Assembly: GCA_018257865.1 (NCBI GenBank)
Contig: JAEUBA010000240.1
Coordinates: forward strand, 1-19,037
Origin: Stereocaulon alpinum
Taxonomy: Eukaryota; Ascomycota; Lecanoromycetes; Lecanorales; Stereocaulaceae
Reading direction: 5' to 3'
DNA: 19,037 nt
The position numbers were made by a program, and so were the translations under genes. The notes under the pieces are model-generated. The model was not told the DNA's origin. It saw only the letters and a program-made list of their open reading frames with translations, and ran no database searches. Positions within the stretch are counted from its first letter, which is position 1, and every line of letters begins with the position of its first letter. Below are positions 1-8,640 of the stretch, piece after piece.

Positions 1-122
1 CTAGAAAGGTTTCTTTCGCGTCTAGAGGGCCTTCAACCCCCCTAGATTTCCTAATAATGTAAGAGAACACCCTCATTAGTATATATAGATACTAGAATAG
101 GCGTATAAATCAATCAATCAAT
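1..122 (+). mobile_element. LINE L0, un-RIPed 3' end (partial)
   Basis: This is the 3' untranslated end of a LINE whose body lies left of the window. It is base-for-base identical to 13121-13242 (the end of fragment D) and ends in the same short CAAT tail at about 110-122. Unlike what follows, it keeps CpA and TpG (for example around 33-36, 57-60 and 66-75), so it has not been hit by RIP. The flank to the right is a gypsy integrase fragment, so L0 probably inserted into that element; the first dozen bases after 122 would be the right copy of its target duplication, but the left copy is outside the window. Confidence 0.85.
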
Positions 123-530
123 AAGGAAGTATTAGATATTAAGGATCTAGCGTATATATTCCTATAAATAGTAGTAGCTAACTACGGGCTTTCTAAAGAG
201 ATTATCTTAGACTAAAATAAGCTTTTTACCTCTAAGTTTTAGAGATTATTAATAGATATAATAGGAATTAAGATAAAAATAAGTATAGTATTCTATCCGT
301 AGACTAATAGTTAGACGGAGAGAACTAATTAAATACTAAAGTAGTATCTCTAATACTATATTAACTACTAATAAGATAATTAGGTATCCTACCTACTAGT
401 AGCGTAGCTAGTATATAACGGATTAATATCCGACCTAATAGGTATAATACTATTTTAAGCTAACTATAGGTTTAAACTACGTATAATACTATTACTAAAA
501 ATTATCTTTTTTACTTAAAGTCTATTATTA
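123..530 (+). pseudogene. Ty3/gypsy integrase core fragment, RIP-degraded
   Basis: Read through its stops in one frame, this stretch gives the catalytic core of a Ty3/gypsy integrase: a motif of the type I-L-D followed by L-F-T-S-K-F (Asp codon 210-212), then Y-P-x-T-x-S-x-T-E-R-T-N (Glu codon 318-320), then a segment like the usual V-x-x-L-V-Y-N near 410-425. The two acidic residues are separated by 35 residues, as in the D-D-35-E family, and both are still present. Many Gln and Trp codons are now TAG or TAA. The N-terminal integrase part and the 3' LTR are missing: L0 lies on the left and LINE A begins at 531. It could belong to the same family as the gypsy element at 15221-17738, but the two pieces do not overlap, so this cannot be tested here. 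Confidence 0.82.
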
Positions 531-590
531 GATAGCGACGATAACGAGTATAACGGGCGAATAGGCCTACTAGGCTAGACGAGCGATTAT

Positions 591-609
591 ACTAGGCTAC
601 GAACCTAGT
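591..609 (+). other. 5' leader hairpin of LINE A
   Basis: An inverted repeat with 8-base arms and a 3-base ACG loop. In copy F (17799-17817) the arms pair perfectly (ACTAGGTT / AACCTAGT); A and E (14587-14605) each differ by one arm base. It lies just upstream of the presumed ORF1 start in every copy, so it belongs to the element's leader. A role in RNA structure or the internal promoter is possible but only inferred. Confidence 0.5.
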
Positions 610-612
610 AAA

Positions 613-2168
613 ATAATATAAGATAGGGGGGGAGGAGAGAAGGGAGGTATTAGTAGTAAAGGTAGATAAGGAACGCGTCCTAATATAATAATAAGGTAAT
701 AGTAATAATAATAGAAACCTACTAAAAGTCTATAAAGCCCTTAAGGTAAGGAAAGAATTAAAGAAAGAATATAATATATAAAGGCTATAGAGTAGGTACT
801 ACTAAAGTTTATAGAGAAGGTCTAAGGGATACTATAAGTAAATATAAATAAGATTATATAGGGCTTCTTTTAGAATATAGTAGAAAGGATTATAAAGTAT
901 ATATAGGAGAATACTACTAAAAGATACGCTATAAAGGAGTACTATAGCTAATTAATATATAAAGACTACCTAACTAGAAGGGTAAATAATAGCTAGGCGG
1001 ATATAGCCTATATAGTCTAAAAGGGCTAAAATACTATCTACTTAGCTATACCTAAGGTAGAAGATATTAAGAAAGCGAAGTAGGTAATAGTTAGAATTAA
1101 TAATACTAGCGAAAAGATATAGATAGCTATAGTAACCCTTCCCTAACTAATATAAATATTTAGGGAAGTAAGGGGAGTAGCTAAGGAGATTATTATAATA
1201 AGGAGGATTATAGGGGGGGATATTATTCTTTAGATAGCCTTAGTAAAGGTTAAAAAGGAGTTAGAGAAGGATAATAAATAGGTAAGGAAACTTATAGATT
1301 AATAAAAGTTCTTTAAAAAATAATAATAGTAATAATCTATAAAGTAAAAAAGATAATAGATATAAAGGATTAATAGGGGATCTTTAAAACCTTAAAGAAA
1401 AATAATAGGAAGCTTTACTTAGAATTAAAGATAATAAAAGTTAAATAACCTATATTTATATTAAAGCTAGATATACTTAAAAGGGAGAAGAGATTTTTTA
1501 TATTAATAATTAAGGTCCTAAGCCTAAAGGCGGCGAACTAGCTTATTATAGAGGGGATAATAGTAAAGAATAGCCTCCTCTTTTATAATTATTAAGAGAA
1601 AGAAACTACCCTTAAGTAATACTTTAACTACTATAAGTATAAATATATTACTAAGGCGTATAAATACTCTACCTACTATAAAATATACGCCTAAAACTAT
1701 ATAATTAATAATTATATAGAAAGAGCTAGTAATAAGCCTAAGTATATAGTATATAAAGGGGAGTACTTAATATAAAGTAAAACCTACTTAATCTAATAAA
1801 AGGAGAATACTAAGGTTAAGTAGAGAATTAAATATAAGTTAAAATACTTTAAAAAGACCCTAAAGTAATACTTAGTAGGGCTTATATTAGTAATATTAAA
1901 AAGGACTAACTTAAAAGAGTAGTATAAAGTAATCTTTAAAGGGAAGAGGAAGGCCTTAGAGGATATAATAAATAAGCCCTAAAAAGGAACTAAGGAAGTA
2001 GTAAAGAGGGGATAATTAATAACCTTTTTTAAAGTAAAGTAAGGGTAATAGCCCCTATCTATAGAAAGGATTAGTCTAATAAATACCCTTAAGTAGACTT
2101 TAGGAGTAGTAAAGATTACTAAGACTACCTAAATATAAGAGAACATTTAAGTAGCCTTTACCTAATAA
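613..2168 (+). pseudogene. LINE A ORF1 (Gag-like RNA-binding protein), RIP pseudogene
   Basis: ORF1 of LINE-type elements encodes a nucleic-acid-binding Gag-like protein that packages the element RNA. Read through stops, the 5' half is in one frame and the 3' half in the next; copy F keeps a single frame, so A has lost one base near 1290. The C-terminal half carries three zinc knuckles with the arrangement CX2CX4HX4C (1620-1661), CX2CX3HX4C (1677-1715) and CX2CX3HX6C (1743-1787), typical of LINE ORF1. Every ligand codon is now TAC or TAT, so all Cys and His read as Tyr. A run of six stop codons near 690-710 probably reflects a former Gln tract. The start is uncertain: I take an ATA at 613 (former ATG) followed by a Gly-rich stretch. 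It ends at a double stop at 2163-2168, 20 bases before ORF2. Confidence 0.75.
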
Positions 2169-2188
2169 GGGATATACCCTACCTAAAA

Positions 2189-5100
2189 ATACTATAGTAT
2201 AATATATAGAGGAAGAAGGATATAGTAATAGTACTACTTCTTAAAAATAAAGATATAAAAGATATAAATATATTAGTAATCTAAAAGCTAGTATATAACC
2301 TAATAAATAAAACCTTATATAATATAAGTATAAGTAGATTCTACTTAGCTTATAGAGGAGACTTAGAGGCTAAGACGTATTTCTATATAAATAAGAGGAT
2401 AGATTCTAATAACTAGGGGGTAGAATACTAGGGAGGTAACTTATACTTATTATAAATCTAAGTTAAGAGGACTTAGAAGGATACTAAGGCTAGGATAGAG
2501 AATACTAAAAGGCTACTAGGGGAGAGAGTATAAGTATATAATATCTATAACCCCTTACTAGTAAGCTATATATTAAAGGATAGCCTAATAATTATCCTAA
2601 AGCTAAAGGAGGCGTTAAGGAATAAGGGTAAATATATAATTATAGGAGACTTTAACCTATACTACCTATACAAAAATAACTTAAGATAAATAATATATTA
2701 TACTATAGTAGATAAGCTACTAGAGGTAGTAGGAGAGAAAGGTATAATTTTAAGACTACTAGAGAAGATAGTTATATAGTAGAATAAAAGCTTAAAGAGT
2801 ACTATTAACCTTATATTCCTAACTAAAGGCGTATATAATATAATAGTAAAGTATAGGGTAAAGAATAACCTTAATATAGGATTAAACTATATACTAATTA
2901 TAATAAAGCTAGAATAGATATAAAGTAAACGCCTAGTATACTAAAAGAGGGTTTAGAAAAGGATAGAGGCGAAGGTAACTAAAGAGAAAATCTAGAAATA
3001 TATAAGGATTCTAAATAAAGTAATAAGCTAGTACTTAGTAGACTTTAAAGATATAATTAACTAGTATATTAATAGGCTTATAGCTATACTATAAGAGGTA
3101 ATAGAAGATACTATCCTATATAAGGAACTATACGTAGGGGCTAAGCTATATTAGAATAGGGTATATATAAGGATAACTAAAGTATTATAAGTAGCGCTTA
3201 AGGCCTACTACTATAGTAGAAATATAGAAACTAAGGAAACCCTCTATTAGGCTAAAAGGGAAAAGGTTACTACCCTATAGAAGGCTAGGATAATAGCTTT
3301 TAGAGAGGGAGTCTATAAGGTATTATTAAGACTAAGAGGAGTATAATAACTTATTAAGTAAAAAAGGGAAAGAAGTATATACCTTAAAGAGCTACTATAA
3401 TTCCCAGCTATTAAAGATAGAAATAAGAATAAAGTAATAGACTTTAAGGGGAAAATAGAGGCCTTAAGGAGGGTCCTCTTTCTACTCCTACCCTTAATAG
3501 ACTTAATAGATATAGAGGGGGCTAACTACTTAGAACTTATAATAATAGATAGTAAGATTACCTTAAAAAAGGTAAAAGACGCGATTTAGTACCTAATAGT
3601 AAATAAGGCTTTAGAAATTTTAAGGATCTTAAATAAATTCCTAAAAGTAGTATATATAGAGATAGTAGAAATATTTAGAAGGATATTTTAAGTATACTTA
3701 GACTATAGATACTACCTAAAGAAGTTTTAGGAGGCGAATATAATAATACTAAAGAAACTAAAAAAGACTAATTATTTAAAGCTTAAGGTATACTAGCCTA
3801 TTATATTACTAGATATACTTAGAAAAGTATTAGAGATAATAATAGCTAAATATCTTAGTAGAATAGCTAAAAGGAATTACCTACTCCTAAAATACTAAAT
3901 AGGGGGTAGAAAGAGATATTTAGTAGAAATAGCTTTAAAGACTATTATAGATTTAGTCTATATAATATAGAACTAAGGTAAAGATAATATAGTAAGCCTA
4001 CTATTATTAAATATAGTAGGGGTATTTAATAATATATCTTATAAAAGGCTACTCTATAACCTAAAGATAAAAGAAATCCCTAAGGGAATTATTTAGTAGA
4101 TATAAGCTTCCTTAAAAATAAAGTAATATTAATTACTTTAAGAGGTAAAATTAGCTTAGTAGAGGTAGTAGAGATAAGGATTTTATAAGGATTACCTATA
4201 TTACTAATTCTATTTCTCTTCTTTAATATACTACTAATTAAGGTATACTTAAAAGTAAAAATCTTAGTATAAGTAGGAGGATTTATAGATAATATATACT
4301 TACTAGTATATAGTAAGATAACGGAAATAAACTATAAATAGCTAGAATAAGCCTATAAGCTCTATCTAATATAGGTAGAAATATATAAAGCGATATTTAT
4401 ACCCTAAAAGTATAAACTAGTATATCTATTATAAACGCCTAAGAGGTTTAATATAAAAGAGATAATATAATTTAGTAGTATAGAGGTTATATTAGAGGTA
4501 AGTATTAAGGTCTTTAGGCTATATATTAATACTAAGCTCCGCTAGGGCCCCTTAAAAGTAGCTACCTAAGCCTAAGCGATTAAATACTTAACTAGATTAA
4601 CCTAAGGAGCTATATTTAAGAAATATAAGATAGTATATAATATAGTAGTAAAACCTATACTTATATTTACTATACTAATCTAATATACCCCTACTAAAGA
4701 ACTAAAAGTAGTAGGAAAGTATATTAAAACGCTAGCGATAATATAGAATAACTATTTAAGGATAGTACTTAAAGTATATAAAGTAATACTAGTTTAAGTT
4801 TTAAAGGTAGAGGTAGTTATCCCTCCTATTTAGACTTAGTTAGATACTTTAGTTATAAGATATTAAGTATTAAGAGGGATTTATAACCTAATAATTAAAG
4901 GTAACTATATAATTTATTAAAGATTATAGGGAAAAAGAGGGAGGGTACGCCTAATATACCTTACCCTATTACTAAAGAAGGAGGTATAGGCTATTTAAGA
5001 GCTTAAATTAATAGATTAGGACTAAGTATTAATAATAATAAGGTAGAAAATATATTAATATAACTTAGAAATAAATATTAAAAAGTATTAAGATATAGGT

Positions 5101-5676
5101 ATCTTAACTAAAAAAATAAGGAGTTAAATAATAATAAAGTAGACTAAGTAGTAAAAGGTATATAAAAAGGCTATCCCTAAATACTCTTATATACCTATTT
5201 AAAGGGAAATATTATTTAGAGATAGGTATAACTACTACCTAAAACTAAGGAAGGTAGAAAACTTAGTAGTAATCTAACTCTAAAGTAGTAAGAATAGGTT
5301 TAACTACTTTTTATATAAAGTAAAAGTACTAAGGATTCGTAGCGCTCGCTATAGCTATAATTAAAAAAATTAAAATATAAAGTATATTCTTCTATACTAC
5401 CTAAAGCTTAATAATACTTAAAGAGAATTTATTAAGGAGATAGGGACTTATAATATTAAGACTATACTAGTTAAAGTTAATAGTATAAAGGTAATAATAA
5501 GATAGCTTATTTAGTTAGGATTTCTAATATAATATTAACTTATTAAGGAATAGCTTTCCTAGTCTAAACTCCTTATTAAAGTAGAACTAATAATAAAAAC
5601 CCTAAAGATAAAGAAGCCTAAGTATAAGGTAAAGCTAAAAGTAGTAGAGCTACTAAAGTATTATAAGGCTTAGTAG
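2189..5676 (+). pseudogene. LINE A ORF2 (APE endonuclease - reverse transcriptase), RIP pseudogene
   Basis: ORF2 supplies target nicking and target-primed reverse transcription. The APE endonuclease begins with a Y-N-V motif at about residue 4, has G-D-F-N at 2645-2656 (residue 153), and a degraded S-D-H motif near 2879-2890. The RT follows: the palm motif A Asp codon (4010-4012) reads Asn, the L-P motif lies near 4189, and the catalytic F-x-D-D box at 4282-4293 reads F-I-D-N. Near 5335-5400 a cluster ending in I-L-L-Y-Y is the degraded Cys/His motif found at the end of such ORF2s. I see no RNase H domain between RT and that motif. The ATA at 2189 is the likely former start, and TAG at 5674-5676 aligns with a stop in all four copies. 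Compared with C, A lacks one base near 4100 and 18 bases after the RT core. Confidence 0.82.
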
Positions 5677-5911
5677 GGTAAAAGAGATTATAGTTACTAA
5701 TATTATAAAGCTTAGTAGTAAGGTTAGATAGGCGGAGTAGAGTAATAATTAAGCTAATAAATAAAAGTTTTTAGCTAGAAGAGATAACTCTAAAAAGGTT
5801 TCTTTTACGTCTAGAGGGCTTATAGCCTCTTAGATTTTCTAATTATATAAAAGAATACCCTTATTAGTATATATAGATACTAGAATAGGCGTATAAATCA
5901 ATTAATCAATT
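5677..5911 (+). other. LINE A 3' UTR and CAAT-type tail
   Basis: About 235 bases matching the 3' UTRs of B, C and D and, over the last 120, L0. The segment from about 5792 to 5898 is strongly conserved, as expected for the part recognised by the reverse transcriptase. The tail at 5897-5911 is an AATC/AATT repeat; two CpA sites survive there although the rest of the element has nearly none. Confidence 0.75.
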
Positions 5912-7257
5912 AAGTATAATAGGGGGTTTAACTCCTACGGGTAAATTATATACTATCGCTAAAGGTAAAGCTAGTAAGTATAAATCTTATACTCGCCTTA
6001 GAAAACGCCTATTAGATCTAGTCTATTCTAATATAATAGGGCCTTTTAATTAGGGCTAAGAGGGAAGTAAATACTTTATTACCTTTTTATATAACTATAA
6101 TAAGCGCTTAGAGGTAGAAATCTTAGAAAGTAAAAGTAATATCTATATAGTATATCTACGCTATATAGCTTTAAATAAGCGGGGCGATATTAAAAGTTAC
6201 CGCTTTAGAACTAACTATAGTAGGGAGTTTTCTAAATATAATTTTAATAACCTTCGCGCTAATTAAGGTATTATATAGGAGCTAGTAATTCTATCTAACC
6301 CCTAATAGAATAACGTTACTAAATACTTAGGCTAATAACTTTAGGGTATAATATCTACTACCTTATAAGATACTAAGCTAAATAAGAATTTTTAGCCGGA
6401 GTTTATTTTAGTAGCTAATTATATCCGTAGCCGTTACCCTATAGCCTTATTAGATAAGACCTCTTATAAGGTTTATACTAGCTATAAGCCGCGGCTTTAA
6501 TATATATAGTAGCTAGAAACGGAAGGCTAGGTAATTAAAAGGAAGCCCTTAATAAGATAGAAGAAAGGCTAATAATAGCTAGTAAAGGGCCGCCTAATAG
6601 TTTATAAAGGTAACTATATCCATTAAATATTTATTAATAATAAGGTCTAGCGGGTATATAAGGTTAAATAGCTTAAAGAGAAGGGAGCTAAGAAATCGGA
6701 CTCTATTATAGAGGGGGAAAAGTTACGGCTATAGCCTAATCCTATTATAGAACCCTTACCTCCTTAGCTAATACTAATAATAGGTATTAATAATATAGAT
6801 AAGCTCTTTATCTATATTATATTATTATTAGTAACAATTAGGCTATAAGCGCCGCCGCTTATAGGGGAACCTAATAAAGATAAGCTAGATAGTAGGGTAG
6901 ATACTTTAGGATTATAATATCTCTACTACTAGTAACGCTAGTACTTACCCCTATCTAAAATAGCGAGACCTTTCGCTTAATCTCCTCTTATATTATACTT
7001 ACCTTATTAATATAACTACTATAGAAGTCTATAAACTAAAGACTTATAAAGAAGCTATTAAAAATAACTCTAATACGAACAAATAATAGGAGGTTAAATA
7101 GAATAAGTATCGCTCTCTAATAGAAAATAAGATATAAGTAATAGTTATAGAGTTACCCCCTAACCGGAGGGCCCTCTAAGGTAAGTAGGTTTATACTTTA
7201 TAATAAGGTCCTATTAATAAGATTACTAGGTACCTTAGATATAAGGCCTAATAGATA
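5912..7257 (+). pseudogene. Ty1/copia pol fragment: integrase to start of reverse transcriptase
   Basis: Read through stops this is copia-type Pol. It opens in the GAG-pre-integrase region (a short Gly-Lys-Ala segment near 5965), then the integrase core. The first Asp codon is at 6030-6032 (now AAT, Asn), the second in the R-T-D-x-G-G-E-F type motif at 6213-6215 (now AAC, Asn), and the Glu in the N-G-V-A-E type motif at 6321-6323 (now AAA, Lys). Spacing between the last two is 35 residues, as in the DD35E family. A Lys-rich linker follows, and the beginning of the RT appears as G-K-W-V-Y-T-L and R-Y-K-A near 7180-7250 in a different frame, so at least one indel lies between. It is cut on the left by LINE A and on the right by LINE B; a few bases resume after B at 14507. 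LTRs, gag, the RT core and RNase H are not in the window. Confidence 0.85.
7247..7257 (+). repeat. Target-site duplication of LINE B, left copy
   Basis: The 11 bases CCTAATAGATA lie next to the 3' tail of LINE B and recur at 14507-14517, just past B's truncated 5' end. They are copia RT sequence, so B inserted into the copia element. Confidence 0.75.
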
Positions 7258-7490
7258 ATAATAATTAATTTATACGCCTATTCTAGTATCTATATATACT
7301 AATAAGGGTATTCTTTTATATTATTAGGAAATCTAGGGGGCCTATAAGCCCTTTAAACGTAAAAGAAACCTTTTTAGAGTCGCCTCTTCTAGCTAAAAAC
7401 TTTCGCTTATTAGCTTACTTATTATTCTACTCCGCCTATCTAATCTCGCCGCTAGGCTTTATAATACTAGTAATTATAATCTTTATTACC

Positions 7491-8404
7491 CTACTAAGCC
7501 CTCTAATACTCTAGTAGCTCTACTACCTTTAGCTTTAACTTATACTTAGGTTTTTTTATCTTTAAAGTTTTTATTATTAGTTTTACTTTAATAAGGAGTC
7601 TATATTAGGAGAGCTATTCCCTAGTAATTTAATACTATATTAGGAATCCTAATCTAATTAACTATCTTACTACTACCCTTATACTAGTAACCTTAACTAG
7701 TATAGTCCTAATATTATAAGTCTCTACCTTTTTAATAAGTTCCCTTTAAGTATCGCTAAGTTTTAGGTAGTATAAGAGAATATTCTTTATATCTATTTCT
7801 CTAATTATAGCTATAGTAGGTACTACGGACCCCTAGTACCCTTACTTTATATAGGAAGTAGTTAAACCTATTCTTACTACTTTAGAGTTAGACTACTATT
7901 AAGCTTTCTACCTTTCTAAGCTTTAGATAGTCATTATACCTATCTCTAAATAATAGTTCCTTTTAAGCGGGTATATATAAGTATTTAGGGATAGTATCCT
8001 TATATACCTCCTACTATTTAGTCTATTTTATTATCGCCTAATATTATATTTTCTTAGCTAGGATACCTATATCTTAGTATTCTTTAATATCTATTTTTAG
8101 GTTATATTAGTATACCTTCCGCCTTATTATTATTAATATCTTATCCTAATTCTTTACTTTAAGCTCCTAAAGGGCCTATACTTCCTTTTTAAGTAATAGG
8201 GTTAGGTATATTAGGTATATTCTTCCCCTTCTTCCCTATAATCTCTTATAGATTATATAGTTACCTTCTATTATTAAGGGGTAGATTCCCCTTAGTACTT
8301 AATATCTTATAACTAAAGTATCTAGTTAGGTTTAGATAGGAAGAATAACTACCTTTACCTTTAAAACCTAAACTAGCGTCGCTTTATATACTTTAAGTAC
8401 TATT
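7491..8404 (-). pseudogene. LINE B ORF2, C-terminal fragment
   Basis: This is the ORF2 C-terminus on the reverse strand, aligned base for base with C and A: the Cys/His segment and the basic Lys-rich tail before the stop at 7491-7493. RIP stops run throughout and no product is expected. The RT catalytic core is not included; a little more of ORF2 lies beyond the C insertion, at 14196-14486. Confidence 0.75.
8391..8404 (+). repeat. Target-site duplication of LINE C, left copy
   Basis: The 14 bases CTTTAAGTACTATT are repeated exactly at 14182-14195. They are LINE B sequence (compare C at 9542-9555), which shows that C inserted into B. Confidence 0.88.
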
Positions 8405-8640
8405 GATTAATTGATTAATTTATACGCCTATTCTAGTATCTATATATACTAATAAGGGTGTTCTCTTATATTATTAGGAAATCTAGGGGGGTTAAAGGCC
8501 CTCTAGACGTAAAAGAAACCTTTCTAAAGTTACCCCTTCTAGCTAAAAACTTTCGCTTATTAGCTTACTTATTATTCTACTCCGCCTATCTAACCTTACC
8601 GCTAGGCTTTATAATACTAGTAATAATAATCTTTATTACC

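Larger units (their letters stand above)
531..5911 (+). mobile_element. LINE A, near-full-length non-LTR retrotransposon, heavily RIPed
   Basis: An element of about 5.4 kb with the order 5' leader, ORF1 (Gag-like), ORF2 (APE endonuclease, reverse transcriptase, C-terminal Cys/His segment), 3' UTR and CAAT-type tail. Its left end matches the left ends of E (14527) and F (17739) and the complement of C near 14135. Its right end matches L0, D and the complements of B and C. CpA and TpG are almost absent. The family is most likely the fungal Tad1-type LINE, inferred from architecture and host. Oddly, the left flank is gypsy integrase and the right flank is copia integrase, and I see no target-site duplication, so A may be a recombinant of two copies or its flanks were rearranged. 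It has a 1-bp deletion in each ORF relative to F and C. Confidence 0.9.
7258..8404 (-). mobile_element. LINE B, 3' part (5'-truncated copy, interrupted by C)
   Basis: The complement of the LINE 3' end starts here: tail, UTR, then the C-terminal part of ORF2, whose aligned stop codon is at 7491-7493. The stretch is collinear with C at 8405-9551 (both 1147 bp). At 8391-8404 the sequence enters the target duplication made by insertion of C, and B resumes at 14196. In total B is about 1.45 kb, so it is a 5'-truncated copy, a usual product of incomplete reverse transcription. It is heavily RIPed. Confidence 0.88.

Noticed and set aside
110..122. CAAT repeats as a microsatellite or start of a repeat array
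   Set aside because: They are only three to four units and always sit at the LINE 3' end, so they are the element's tail.
621..648. Purine/G-rich tract as a G-quadruplex control element
   Set aside because: It recurs at the same spot in each LINE copy and can be explained as the Gly-rich start of ORF1; run spacing differs between copies, so a conserved quadruplex is not supported.
531..5676. A genetic code in which TAA/TAG mean Gln or Trp
   Set aside because: Cys, His and Met are changed as well (to Tyr and Ile codons) and catalytic Asp reads Asn, which reassignment cannot explain; un-RIPed D uses normal codons.
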